NCBI RefSeq assembly: GCF_002970935.1 | Contig: NZ_CP027194.1 | Location: 1,674,001 to 1,738,000, forward strand | Direction: 5' to 3' | Source: Lactobacillus sp. CBA3606 | GTDB lineage: Bacteria > Bacillota > Bacilli > Lactobacillales > Lactobacillaceae | Length of the DNA: 64,000 bases | Shown: positions 36,541 through 45,768 of the stretch, piece after piece | How positions within the stretch are numbered: position 1 is the first letter of the stretch | Layout: the number at the start of each line of letters is the position of its first letter | Position numbers and translations under genes: made by a program | The notes under the pieces: model-generated | The model's database searches: none | The model's input: the letters and a program-made list of their open reading frames with translations, nothing else | Told to the model about the DNA's origin: nothing

Positions 36541-38504
36541 ATGATGACGACAGTAGTAGCTGGGATTATTGCCCATGTGGATGCCGGAAAAACGACGCTT
36601 TCAGAAGCGATGTTATATCAAGCCGGTGCATTACGACAATTAGGTCGGGTGGATAAACGCAATGCTTTTTTGGATTCGGATGACCTTGAAAAGCAACGCG
36701 GCATTACAATTTTTTCACATCAAGCGAATTTACATTATCAAAATCTAGATCTCACGTTATTGGATACCCCGGGACACGTGGATTTTGCCACCCAAACGGA
36801 ACAAGTTTTAAGCGTTTTAGATGTTGCCATTTTAGTTGTCTCAGCCACGGATGGCGTCCAAGGCTATACGCGGACTTTATGGCGGTTGCTGGCGCATTAT
36901 CATGTGCCAACAGTTATTTTTGTGAATAAAATGGATGCGCCAGAGACTGATCGAGCGGCAATTTTACAACAATTGCAACAAGAATTAGCGGCTGGGTGTG
37001 TTGATTTTGGAGTTAATACCTTAACGACGGCGACTTATGAGACGATGGCGATGCAAAATGACACGGTGTTAGCGAATTACTTGGAGACGGAGCAACTCGG
37101 TGATGAGACGATTCGCCAAATGATTCAACAGCGAGAAGTCTTTCCTTGTTATTTCGGAGCGGCGCTTAAAACGACTGGTGTCACAGCCTTACTTGCCGGA
37201 CTGGATCACTGGATGCAACCGGCAGCGTATCCCAAAAAATTCGGGGCGCGGGTTTTTAAAATCTCGCATGATGAACAAGGTGAACGCCTGACGTGGCTAC
37301 GCTTGACCGGGGGACCTTGGCGACTAAAGCGGTGCTTTTAGATGGTCAAAAAGTGAACCAGATTCGTAGTTATAATGGCACAAAATTTAAGTCGTTACCG
37401 ACTTTGTCAGCTGGCATGGTGGGAGTTGTTCCCGGCTTAACGGGGACGTACCCGGGGCAAGGCTTAGGGACTGAACCGGCTGGTCGGCCACCGGAAATCC
37501 AACCGGTCTTAAACTATGCGCTGGATCTTAAAGGCCATGATAGCCAGACGTGTTTACAGATTTTACGGCAGTTAGCTGATGAAGATCCTCAATTGCATGT
37601 GGTTTGGTCTGAACAGTTGCAAGCCATTCGGTTACAGCTGATGGGGCAGGTCCAACTCGAAATTTTACAACAATTACTGCATGATCGGTTTAACTTGGAT
37701 ATTGGGTTCGATGAGGGCCGAATTCTTTATAAGGAAACAATCACGCATGCTGTGGAAGGCGTCGGACATTTTGAACCTTTAAGGCACTATGCAGAAGTCC
37801 ATTTGCTATTGGAACCGACCGCACCCGGCAGTGGGCTAACGATAGCGTCACAATGTGATTTGGAAGTGTTAGGCCGTAATTGGCAACATCAAGTTTTAAG
37901 TAACTTGCAAGCTAAGTCTCAACTCGGGGTATTGACCGGCTCACCGTTGACCGATCTGAAAATCACACTAGTTAGTGGTAAAGCTAGTAATGTGCATTCA
38001 GTTGGTGGTGATTTTCGGGAAGCAACGTGGCGGGCGGTCCGGCAAGGTCTGATGATGCTGCAAACAACTGAGCAATGCCAATTGCTTGAACCGTGGTATC
38101 GGTTCAATCTGTTAATTGGCACCGACCAAGTTGGCCGCGCATTGACAGATATCCAACGAATGCATGGGACTTTTGAGCCGCCAGAAGCTGGTCATGATGC
38201 GACTTTAACGACAATTACTGGCGTGGCACCGGTGGCCGAAATGCAGGCTTATTCGCAGGTGGTTCAAGCGTATACACATGGTCAAGGACAACTGGAATGT
38301 ATTGTTGATGGTTATCGCCCCTGCCATAATGCCACGGCAGTTATTGCGGATATGGCTTATCAGCCAGTAGCGGACTTAGAGAATACACCGGATTCGGTTT
38401 TCTGTGCCCATGGTGCTGGCTATCCCGTGCCATGGGATGCAGTGCCGGCAATGGCGCACGTGCCTTATACGTATACAGCCGCTGCTTTAGAAAAATTGAG
38501 CTAA
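36541..38504 (+). pseudogene. TetM/TetO-type ribosomal protection GTPase, frameshifted
   Basis: Two frames together make one EF-G-like protein of about 653 residues. The first (36541-37341) has the GTPase domain: IIAHVDAGKTTLSEAM (P-loop), RGITIF, LLDTPGHVDF and FVNKMD. The second (open from 37293 to 38504) has the EF-G domains II-V, including KASNVHSVGGDFREATWRAV and the C-terminal YQPVADLENTPDSVFCAHGAGYPVPWD typical of tetracycline-resistance ribosomal protection proteins. They join at a run of five G (37309-37313): restoring one G rejoins LRLTGG with TLATKAVLLDG. So one base is missing, or the reading slips there, or it is a sequencing error. If intact it would remove tetracycline from ribosomes or act as a housekeeping relative; divergence from TetM suggests a chromosomal homologue. 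Confidence 0.85.
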
Positions 38505-38549
38505 CGAAAAGCGTGGGACAAATAAATTCTTGTCTCACGCTTTTCATTA
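38502..38549. terminator. bidirectional terminator between the TetM-like gene and nth
   Basis: TAACGAAAAGCGTG... and ...CACGCTTTTCATTA form a long stem around GACAA/TTGTC; A- and T-runs on both sides. Confidence 0.85.
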
Positions 38550-38559
38550 GCTAACTGCT

Positions 38560-39210
38560 TTAGACTTCAGCCTCGTTTTCTTCATTCAGCTTGTCGCAAT
38601 CAATGATTAGCTGGCAGACTTCTTTAGCCGGTGTGAGCTTCATGGAATACTTACGACCGTATTCAATCATTGTGTGATGTGCTTGATGTAATTCCGCTGG
38701 TGCTAGTACTCCGACAATCTTATTTTCAACCTGCAAAGGTGAGGCGGATTGATCGACAAAGTACAGACGTTTGGCGATGGCTGAAACATGGGTATCCACT
38801 GCGAAGGTGGGTTGCTCAAAGACATCGCTCAAAACGACATTGGCGGTTTTTCGTCCGGCCCCAGGTAACGCCATCAGGCCTTTACGGGTGGTTGGCACGA
38901 CGTCATGTAAGTCTTCATGTACGATTCGCGCTGTCTTGATGATGTTCTTGGCCTTATTATGAAACAAGCCCACACTTCTGATAATGTCTTCAACAGCGGT
39001 GACATCCGCCACCATTAAGTCCTTTGGCGTTGGGTAAGCCGCAAATAAACGCGGCGTCACCTTGTTAACAGAAACGTCCGTCGCTTGCGCGCTTAAAATT
39101 ACGGAGACCAGATATTGAAACGGGGTGCGCGAGTCTAATGACGGCCCCACTGGTCCAATCTCAGCTTCCATTTGATGAATTGCCCAAACAATCTGGTGGT
39201 CTTTTAACAT
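38560..39210 (-). CDS. nth: endonuclease III-like DNA glycosylase
   Basis: A 216-residue HhH-GPD glycosylase/AP lyase. The start at 39210 is supported by GGGGA; a longer start at 39231 lacks a site. It has LSAQATD, the helix-hairpin-helix LMALPGAGRKTANVV with the catalytic Lys121, and the Asp139 in AVDTHVSAIAKRL. It removes oxidised pyrimidines in base-excision repair. Unusual: the C-terminus (KEVCQLIIDCDKLNEENEAEV) has no C-x6-C-x2-C-x5-C motif, so the [4Fe-4S] cluster of standard Nth is absent, in keeping with low-iron lactobacilli. It is convergent with the TetM-like gene. Confidence 0.9.
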   Translation of the reverse strand: MLKDHQIVWAIHQMEAEIGPVGPSLDSRTPFQYLVSVILSAQATDVSVNKVTPRLFAAYPTPKDLMVADVTAVEDIIRSVGLFHNKAKNIIKTARIVHEDLHDVVPTTRKGLMALPGAGRKTANVVLSDVFEQPTFAVDTHVSAIAKRLYFVDQSASPLQVENKIVGVLAPAELHQAHHTMIEYGRKYSMKLTPAKEVCQLIIDCDKLNEENEAEV

Positions 39211-39403
39211 ATTGTCCCCACGCCTTTCCATTCTTGATAGTGTTACTTACCTGCTATCATACAATGTTTATTGATTTAAGACTATCATTATCTCAGAACA
39301 GTAAACTGAACAAAAATTCAGCTAGCTAAACAAGTGTCGTTTAGCAAGCTTAAGTGCGGCTGGTAATGTGGATCCACTCGCACCAACCTAATGACAAGTA
39401 AAA

Positions 39404-39426
39404 AAACAACCAAAATTTGGTTGTTT
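39404..39426. other. perfect inverted repeat upstream of the alcohol dehydrogenase
   Basis: AAACAACCAAA and TTTGGTTGTTT flank a single A. It is preceded by seven A, so it would terminate minus-strand transcription; it may insulate nth from the dehydrogenase promoter. The stretch 39211-39504 otherwise holds only promoters. Confidence 0.5.
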
Positions 39427-39438
39427 AAAGTTAGTCGG

Positions 39439-39469
39439 TTGCGTTAAAGTTCACTTTAAGGGGTACACT
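39439..39469 (+). promoter_or_regulatory. MerR-type promoter of the alcohol dehydrogenase
   Basis: -35 TTGCGT (39439-39444) and -10 TACACT (39464-39469) are separated by 19 bp. The spacer holds the near palindrome TTAAAGTTCACTTTAAG, close to the AdhR/NmlR operator of B. subtilis. A 19-bp spacer with a central operator is the mark of MerR-family activation, often in response to aldehydes or thiol stress. Confidence 0.7.
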
Positions 39470-39504
39470 TAATGGCGTTAACAAATTTAGATTAGGAGTG
39501 ATTA

Positions 39505-40548
39505 ATGATGAAAACAGCAGTATTTATTGAACCTGGAAAAATGGTTGCACAGGACTTACCTAAAGCGACGATTAAAGCGCCAACGGATGCCGTCTTAAAG
39601 GTAGTCCGGGCTTGTGTTTGTGGGTCCGACCTTTGGTGGTATCGCGGTTTAGCCAAGCGACCAGCCAATAGTCCCGCCGGCCACGAAGCGATTGGGATTG
39701 TTGAAAGTGTCGGCGCTGAAGTGACGAACGTGCAGCCGGGTGATTTTGTGATTGCGCCGTTTACCCATGGTTGTGGGCATTGTGCCGCTTGTTTAGCTGG
39801 TTTTGATGGTGATTGTCAAAATAATACTGACTCTGAAGTAGTCGGCTATCAAGGTGAATATTTACGGTTTACGAACGCTGATTGGGCTTTAGTCAAGATT
39901 CCCGGCCAACCGGCTGATTATACCGATGCTCAATTAAATGATTTATTGGCGTTATCCGACGTAATGGCGACCGGGTACCATGCGGCCGTTAGTGCGGAAG
40001 TTAAAGCTGGTGATACCGTCGTCGTGATGGGCGATGGTGCCGTGGGGTTATGTGGCGTGATTGCGGCCAAATTATTAGGTGCGCAGCGAATTATTGCGAT
40101 GAGCCGGCACGCTGATCGGCAACAATTAGCACAGGAATTTGGTGCAACTGATATCGTTGCCGAACGTGGAACCGCGGCTGTTGAGCGAGTTATGGCGTTA
40201 ACGGCCGGCGCCGGCGCTGATGCTGTCTTAGAATGTGTCGGGACCGCGCAATCTGTTGATACCGCTGTTCAAGTTGGCCGACCAGGCGCTGTAGTTGGGC
40301 GCGTTGGGGTGCCACAAAAGGCTGAGATGAATACGAACAATCTTTTCTGGAAAAACATCGGCTTACGGGGCGGGATTGCCGCGGTTACGACCGCTGATCG
40401 GCAAGTCTTATTGGACGCTGTCTTAAAAGGCGCCATTCATCCGGGTAAGGTCTTTACACAACGGTTTGATTTGGACCATATTCAAGACGCTTATACGGCG
40501 ATGGATCAACGAACTGCTATTAAGTCATTGTTAGTAATTAGTGACTAA
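39505..40548 (+). CDS. zinc-dependent alcohol dehydrogenase (MDR superfamily)
   Basis: A 347-residue medium-chain dehydrogenase. The catalytic zinc site is given by CVCGSDLWWYRG and GHEAIGIVESVG; the structural zinc cysteines are in GCGHCAACLAGFDGDC. The Rossmann part has VVMGDGAVGLCGVIAAKLLGA, the NAD(P) motif, and then the MDR end ...IKSLLVISD. Oxidises an alcohol or reduces an aldehyde. The MerR-type promoter implies induction by reactive carbonyls, so a detoxifying role is likely. Start chosen at 39505 after AGGAG; 39508 is equally possible. Monocistronic, with a terminator shared with yaaA. Confidence 0.9.
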   Translation: MMKTAVFIEPGKMVAQDLPKATIKAPTDAVLKVVRACVCGSDLWWYRGLAKRPANSPAGHEAIGIVESVGAEVTNVQPGDFVIAPFTHGCGHCAACLAGFDGDCQNNTDSEVVGYQGEYLRFTNADWALVKIPGQPADYTDAQLNDLLALSDVMATGYHAAVSAEVKAGDTVVVMGDGAVGLCGVIAAKLLGAQRIIAMSRHADRQQLAQEFGATDIVAERGTAAVERVMALTAGAGADAVLECVGTAQSVDTAVQVGRPGAVVGRVGVPQKAEMNTNNLFWKNIGLRGGIAAVTTADRQVLLDAVLKGAIHPGKVFTQRFDLDHIQDAYTAMDQRTAIKSLLVISD

Positions 40549-40561
40549 CTAAATCGTATTA

Positions 40562-40609
40562 AAAAATAACCTCGTTTAATCAGCGCACTGATTAAACGAG
40601 GTTATTTTT
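40562..40609. terminator. bidirectional terminator between adh and yaaA
   Basis: AAAAATAACCTCGTTTAATC and its exact complement around CGCA; A- and T-runs on both ends. It overlaps the last bases of yaaA. Confidence 0.9.
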
Positions 40610-41351
40610 GGTCGCAAAAGACGAGCCGAGTGGCTGTTGAGCGAGCCGAATCGAAGTGATAATCAGGGTGATCGAATTGCTGAATGGTAGCGGGCTCGGT
40701 CACTTGGTGTTCTGCGAGGAAGCGGACCATCGCGCCTCGCGCCATTTTAGCACGGGTGGCCTTGGTCTTTAGTTGCCCATTAACTAAGCTGGCAAAGACA
40801 ATCGTAATAAAGGGCTGTTGTGGCTGCATGTAAGGATAAATGGCTTTGGCATATTCCTCTGAAGCCAAGTTAATCACCGGTTCAGTCGGGCCTAATTGTA
40901 AGGCTTGGTAAAGGCGGTTGCCCCAGAATTCATAGAGATTGTGGGTGCCGGCAACGGCTAACTTGGCCTGAAATTCTAACCGGTAGGGCACGACGCCATC
41001 AAATGGACGCAAGCAACCGTAAAAACCAGATAAAAGTCGCAAATGGTCCTGACAATAGGTTAGCGCCGGTGCCGTAAAAATATCAGGGGCCATATATTGA
41101 TACTGAATGCCGCTAAAGCTGAGTAAAGCGGGCGTCAAAGCCGTTGTGAGTTCCAAACGTTGGAGCCAATCATAGTTAACTTGGGCCAATCGATCGCTAC
41201 AATGCCAAAGGGCCTTAGCTGCTGGATAGGATAATCGGCGTAAAGCCTGCAGAATCAGAGTTGTTTGGGCTAAGGATGAGGGTAAAGCAGTGACAGCAAA
41301 ACTATCGGAATCTACAATCATTTTTTTAGCGGGTGCAATGATAATTTTGAT
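40602..41351 (-). CDS. yaaA: peroxide stress protein YaaA (UPF0246)
   Basis: About 250 residues; YaaA proteins lower free iron and DNA damage under peroxide. Features: KALWHCSDRLAQVNYDWL, LSFSGIQYQYMAP, LRLLSGFYGCLRPFDGVVPYRLEFQAK and NLASEEYAKAI. The first ATG (41321) would cut off the conserved N-terminus. Upstream in frame the codons read IKIIIAPAKKM, which matches the family start MKIIIAPAKKM except that the first codon is ATC (41349-41351). AGAAGG lies eight bases before that ATC, while the internal ATG has no ribosome-binding site. So translation probably starts at ATC, or the gene has lost its start by one substitution. The coordinate here includes this extension. Confidence 0.8.
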   Translation of the reverse strand: MKIIIAPAKKMIVDSDSFAVTALPSSLAQTTLILQALRRLSYPAAKALWHCSDRLAQVNYDWLQRLELTTALTPALLSFSGIQYQYMAPDIFTAPALTYCQDHLRLLSGFYGCLRPFDGVVPYRLEFQAKLAVAGTHNLYEFWGNRLYQALQLGPTEPVINLASEEYAKAIYPYMQPQQPFITIVFASLVNGQLKTKATRAKMARGAMVRFLAEHQVTEPATIQQFDHPDYHFDSARSTATRLVFCDQK

Positions 41352-41523
41352 GAAGCACGCCTTCTTTCAGAGCTAATCAGAAATTCAGTTTAGCATATTT
41401 TAGCTGTTAATGTCGTAAATTGACTTTACTATGTGAAAAATGTACAGTCTTTCGGGCCAAATACTGTAGCTATTGTCTCTTATCCAAGTGCAATGTAAGT
41501 GTTATCATTTAGGCGTAGTAAGG

Positions 41524-41537
41524 AATAACTAGTTATT
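41524..41537. promoter_or_regulatory. palindrome before the SDR operon
   Basis: AATAACTAGTTATT is a perfect 14-bp palindrome, 76 bp before the start codon of the SDR gene, close to a TATAAT at about 41560. It could be the operator of the operon, perhaps for the PucR-type regulator downstream. Confidence 0.4.
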
Positions 41538-41613
41538 GATATTATCACAGTATCTATTAAATATAATTAAATCATTCACAATCAGGTGTGCGTCATCAAG
41601 GAGGTTATTTTTC

Positions 41614-42474
41614 ATGAAAGATTTTAAAGATAAAGTCATGTTTATTACCGGTGCGGCCCATGGATTCGGGCAAGTTATTGCTGAAGCAGGGGCGAAACGT
41701 GGCATGCGGATTGCCATGGTTGATATTGATGAACCGGCCTTAAAAACAACTTATCAAGCTGTCACAGATGCCGGTGCCACTGCCATTATGATTGGCGCAG
41801 ATGTCACCAAAGAAGCCGCAGTGAATGCGGCGGTCGATCAAACCATGGCCAAATTTGGTCAGATTGATTTGTTGGTCAATAATGCCGGTATTGCGTTACC
41901 TGGGCGGATTTGGGAATTACCAACGCGCGACTGGGAATGGATTATGCATATCAACTTGATGAGCCAAGTTTACGCGATGAAACGGATTATTCCAATCATG
42001 CTGAAGCAGAAGACGCATGCAGATATTTTAAATGTGGCGTCGATTGCTGGGTTAGTCGACACCCCCGGCATGCCATCGTACCATGCTAGTAAATTTGCTT
42101 CAGTTGGGATGACTGAAGCGACGGCTTATGATCTACAACGGATTAAAGCGGATATCGATATGCATGTGATGTGTCCTGGTTTTGTTCAGACGGACCTCTA
42201 TCACACGGAAAATCATCGCCCAGACCAATATCGCGACGACACGGACCCTTACTATCAAAGTGAAGCTTACTTAAAGGGCCAACAATTTGCGAAGTACGTT
42301 ATTACGTCTGGCAAACCAATTGATACGATTGCGGCGACGGTCTTTAAGGCGCTCGAGGATAATCGGTTCTATATCCTGACGCATCCTGAATTTAACCCAT
42401 TGATTGCAGATCGAGTTGATCGCATTATCCATGATGGTGCGCCTGATGTACATGTCATGGATGGACTCATGTAA
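41614..42474 (+). CDS. short-chain dehydrogenase/reductase
   Basis: A 286-residue classical SDR. It has the cofactor motif TGAAHGFG (about 12-19), DVTK, NNAG in LLVNNAGIALPG, catalytic Ser in NVASIAG and YHASK. The acidic VDIDE after the second strand points to NAD rather than NADP. Start at 41614 after AAGGAGG; a longer in-frame start is unsupported. First gene of SDR-acetoacetate decarboxylase-nitroreductase, suggesting that a ketone or hydroxy compound is oxidised then decarboxylated. Confidence 0.9.
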   Translation: MKDFKDKVMFITGAAHGFGQVIAEAGAKRGMRIAMVDIDEPALKTTYQAVTDAGATAIMIGADVTKEAAVNAAVDQTMAKFGQIDLLVNNAGIALPGRIWELPTRDWEWIMHINLMSQVYAMKRIIPIMLKQKTHADILNVASIAGLVDTPGMPSYHASKFASVGMTEATAYDLQRIKADIDMHVMCPGFVQTDLYHTENHRPDQYRDDTDPYYQSEAYLKGQQFAKYVITSGKPIDTIAATVFKALEDNRFYILTHPEFNPLIADRVDRIIHDGAPDVHVMDGLM

Positions 42475-42504
42475 CGCTTGAAAATTAAAAAGGAGTGTTG
42501 AATA

Positions 42505-43350
42505 ATGGCTAGTTTTATTGCAAGTAACGACGATATGAAAAACTTTTTGAATCTGCCTAGTATGAACGATCAAGCTGGGATTGGGTTTGCTTATGCGACG
42601 GATGAAACCATGTTGAAAAAGTTAATTCCAGCGCCATTAAAATTATTAGCGCCAGTGGTTTGTGGGTATGTGGTCCATATGGGGAAGCCAACGTTTAGTG
42701 CCCCTTACTTGGAACAAAGTTTATTCGCCTTAGTCAGTTACAAAGATAAGATGATGGGGGCCTACCCAATTTCGTTATTGCTACACGGTCCTGGAGCTGA
42801 AAGCGGGGTTATCGCAGGCCGTGAAGGTGCTGGGATTCCTAAAAAGTTAGCTGATGCCATTGAATTACGGCGTAACGATAATTCGGCAACGGCGACTGTT
42901 CAACGCCATGGCAAAACATTATTGGATGTTTCATGGACAGCTGGTGAACTGAATGATCCTTCGATCATGCAACAATTTGCCGGTCAGTTGGCACTAGGTA
43001 AGGAAGCTGAAATGAATAGTTTCTTCTATACCTATGACTTAGATCAACATCCGGATGGCTCTAATCATTTCACGAATGTTGAACTTGTAGCGACACAACT
43101 ACGATCATTAGCTGATCAAGTGGAACCGGGGAATTTAACGATTACCATGAATTCGACAGATGACGATCCGTTTGGCGAATTGAAAGTTCTGAAACCACTC
43201 GGGGCCGCTTGGTTCCACTTTGACACCTCGGTGATGTTCAATACATTGAAGTTAGAACAAGTTGATGCGGCGACAACGATGCCAAAATTATTAACAAGTC
43301 GCTATGATCGGACTTTCTTCAACCCGAAAGCAACCACTTATACGATTTAG
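42505..43350 (+). CDS. acetoacetate decarboxylase-family protein
   Basis: A 281-residue ADC-like protein. The Schiff-base lysine region is recognisable: GAESGVIAGREGAGIPKKLADAIEL, equivalent to the GRE...YPKK segment of clostridial ADC. Other family parts are the N-terminal FAYATDETMLKKLIPAPLK and YPISLLLHGP. Many relatives are not true decarboxylases but aldolase-dehydratases. It lies 30 bp after the SDR gene with AAGGAG upstream and is followed by a nitroreductase, so it is part of a small catabolic operon. Confidence 0.88.
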   Translation: MASFIASNDDMKNFLNLPSMNDQAGIGFAYATDETMLKKLIPAPLKLLAPVVCGYVVHMGKPTFSAPYLEQSLFALVSYKDKMMGAYPISLLLHGPGAESGVIAGREGAGIPKKLADAIELRRNDNSATATVQRHGKTLLDVSWTAGELNDPSIMQQFAGQLALGKEAEMNSFFYTYDLDQHPDGSNHFTNVELVATQLRSLADQVEPGNLTITMNSTDDDPFGELKVLKPLGAAWFHFDTSVMFNTLKLEQVDAATTMPKLLTSRYDRTFFNPKATTYTI

Positions 43351-43385
43351 GGACACGTTAAAATTAATGAAAAGAAGGGTTTAAG

Positions 43386-44042
43386 ATGACACAAACCAAA
43401 CCTACCATGGTTAATAATGATTTTTCAGATGTGGTTTTTAACCGCCACTCAGTTCGTTCTTTTGATCCAGAAGTTAAGATTCCCCGCCCAGAACTACAGG
43501 CGATGATTGCTGAAGCTGCGAAAGCGCCCTCGGCTTGTAATTTACAATCTTGGCATTTTGTGGTGATTGATACCCCAGCTGCTAAGGAAAAATTCAAGCA
43601 GTCAGTCATGTCTTTCAACTACCCCCAAGTGGATAGTGCCGCTGCAATTGTCTTTATCGCTGGTGATACGCAATCCCATTTCGTCTATCGTGACGTTTGG
43701 AATCAAGTTTATAAGGCGGGTAAGATTACTAAAGAACGCTTGGATCAGATTTTAGGGACTTTCCTACCAATGTATGAACATGCGACGCCGGACTTTTTGA
43801 AGTTTGATGCCACGATTGATTGTTCAGTCGTTGGGATGCAGCTCTTATTAGTTGCTCGGGCGCACGGCTACGATGCGAATGCCTTTTCAGGGATTGATTT
43901 TGAGCATATGATTCCAACGTTAGGCCTTGATCCAAAACGCTACATTCCAGTGATGGGGATTGCGCTTGGAAAAGCTGCGGGTGAACCATTGCATACGGAT
44001 CGGTATGATGCAAAGACGTTAACCGACTTTTTAGCAGATTAA
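43386..44042 (+). CDS. nitroreductase-family FMN oxidoreductase
   Basis: A 218-residue protein with the family start NRHSVRSFDPEVKIPRPELQAMI and EAAKAPSACNLQSWHFVV, which binds FMN phosphate, and VVGMQLLLVARAHGYD later. Such enzymes reduce nitro compounds, enones or quinones with NAD(P)H. AAGAAGG precedes the ATG. Third gene of the operon, followed by a terminator. Confidence 0.92.
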   Translation: MTQTKPTMVNNDFSDVVFNRHSVRSFDPEVKIPRPELQAMIAEAAKAPSACNLQSWHFVVIDTPAAKEKFKQSVMSFNYPQVDSAAAIVFIAGDTQSHFVYRDVWNQVYKAGKITKERLDQILGTFLPMYEHATPDFLKFDATIDCSVVGMQLLLVARAHGYDANAFSGIDFEHMIPTLGLDPKRYIPVMGIALGKAAGEPLHTDRYDAKTLTDFLAD

Positions 44043-44069
44043 ATTGAATTTAACGTATAATTGATCGTT

Positions 44070-44100
44070 AACCTAGGTGGAAACCAGCCTAGGTTTTTTT
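44070..44100 (+). terminator. terminator after the nitroreductase gene
   Basis: AACCTAGG and CCTAGGTT around ten bases, followed by seven T (stem extended by GG/CC). Confidence 0.88.
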
Positions 44101-44170
44101 GTGCTCTTTACAACAGCGCTTACATTGCCTATGATGAAGGCAACGAAGTCAGTTCAACTAAGGAGCCGAT

Positions 44171-45706
44171 ATGAAACTTAAACAAGTGATGCAGCATTTG
44201 GCCACTAAATTCGAGGTGACTGATTGTTTAACACCGGCGACGGCAGCATTAGTCATAAACCAAGCGCAGTTTGAGAATAAAGACCGGTCGCCGATTGGGT
44301 CGCAGACGTTATTATTACAGCTACCAGTTGCCCAAAAAGTTCGTTTGAGTTGTGATGTACAGGGGACTTGGCAGCTGGTAGGGACGCTTCAGCTAGGCGC
44401 AAAACAACTAACCGTTGCCCAGACGCAAAATCAACTGTTGCGTTTACTTTTTATGCTCGGAAAGTTATTACAACCGGCAACGACTGGATTAGCGACCCTC
44501 AATGACTTGGCAATTGATGCGATTACAGCGGACTTTGATCCGATTTTTGATCGGGCAGTGCGCCTAGTTCAAAACCCGTTAGCCATCATTGATTTAAATG
44601 GGCAGGTCTTATCACGGTCACATATGACCAAGCTCAATGGGGCGAGCATCCAGGCGGCCGTGGGAACTAATCAGATTGGTAAGTGGTTATTAGAACGCGG
44701 CTTTGAACCAGAAAAGTTAGACTTTTTGACGCAAATCTATGTGGCCGCAGATCAGCTTTCAGCGGTACCGATGCTAGTCACACCATTGGCACATCGGCAA
44801 GAGCCCTTAGGTTATCTGGTGATGCCCGCTTTGACGACGCCACTAAATACGCAACATGCGCTCCTGATTAATGACTTAAGCAAGATTATTGCAGGGTCGT
44901 TGGTTAAGAACCAAATTATGCCGACGGCGGCATCGCAACGGGATCGATTGCTCAATATGTTATTAACGGAACGGCAAAGTGCCACTTTTGATGCGCAATT
45001 TAAAGAACAAAACGTTAAGTTGCCAACTGAAATGGTTTTAATCAAGTGCGACCCCCTAGCCGATCAGGCGCCCATGATTTTGCAACAGCGGCTGCAGTAT
45101 TTATTACGACCACTGTTTACACAAAGTTTGATTTCGGTATATCGGCAACATTGTTTGGCACTAGTGACGATCAGTTTGGCCGCTTATAATAGTGCAGAAT
45201 TTAAAGCCCAGTTACAACGGATTACACAGCAAGCGGATTGTCGATTAATCGTTTCAAATTATTATGTGCGTCCAGAAGATACAGCGGCGGCTTATCTGGT
45301 CTGCAGTCGGACGGCCAAGTTAAAAACAATTCACACGCGTGTGGTTTTTTGCGAGGATGAATTTTATAACTTAGCGTTAGCACGAGTTAACCATATTGAA
45401 ATTTTACCGTTTTTTGTGAATCCAGCTTTAAAGGCGTTAATCAGCTATGATGCAACGAATAAGACGACGTTAGTGCCAACTTTGGATGCGTATTTAACGG
45501 CGACGTGTAATTTGACGCGCACGGCCAAACAACTTTATGTGCATCCGAATACGCTCCGGAACCGGTTAAAAGCGATTACGACCATTACGGGGTGTGATTT
45601 ACGCGATGCTGAAACTTGTTTTAAGTTGGCGTCTGGGTTTAAACTACAGCGATTTTTGATTGATAATAACGATAGCGTGGCAACACAGTCGGTGCAACCG
45701 AAATAA
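44171..45706 (+). CDS. PucR/CdaR-family transcriptional regulator
   Basis: A 511-residue protein. A GAF-like sensor part (about 120-250, with NPLAIIDLNGQVLSRSH) is followed by a central GGDEF-like CdaR domain (about 255-400) and a C-terminal helix-turn-helix (LDAYLTATCNLTRTAKQLYVHPNTLRNRLKAI), which is the PucR HTH_30. Such regulators control adjacent catabolic genes in response to a metabolite. It has its own ribosome-binding site (AAGGAG) and is separated from the SDR-ADC-nitroreductase operon by a terminator, so it is the best candidate for controlling that operon. Confidence 0.85.
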   Translation: MKLKQVMQHLATKFEVTDCLTPATAALVINQAQFENKDRSPIGSQTLLLQLPVAQKVRLSCDVQGTWQLVGTLQLGAKQLTVAQTQNQLLRLLFMLGKLLQPATTGLATLNDLAIDAITADFDPIFDRAVRLVQNPLAIIDLNGQVLSRSHMTKLNGASIQAAVGTNQIGKWLLERGFEPEKLDFLTQIYVAADQLSAVPMLVTPLAHRQEPLGYLVMPALTTPLNTQHALLINDLSKIIAGSLVKNQIMPTAASQRDRLLNMLLTERQSATFDAQFKEQNVKLPTEMVLIKCDPLADQAPMILQQRLQYLLRPLFTQSLISVYRQHCLALVTISLAAYNSAEFKAQLQRITQQADCRLIVSNYYVRPEDTAAAYLVCSRTAKLKTIHTRVVFCEDEFYNLALARVNHIEILPFFVNPALKALISYDATNKTTLVPTLDAYLTATCNLTRTAKQLYVHPNTLRNRLKAITTITGCDLRDAETCFKLASGFKLQRFLIDNNDSVATQSVQPK

Positions 45707-45713
45707 TGGCGTT

Positions 45714-45768
45714 AAAAACGCTTGGCCTAAATGAAGGTAGTCGTCTTCATTTAGGCCAAGCGTTTTTT
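45714..45768. terminator. strong terminator after the PucR gene
   Basis: AAAAACGCTTGGCCTAAATG and its exact complement (24-bp stem) around about seven bases, ended by six T. Confidence 0.9.
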
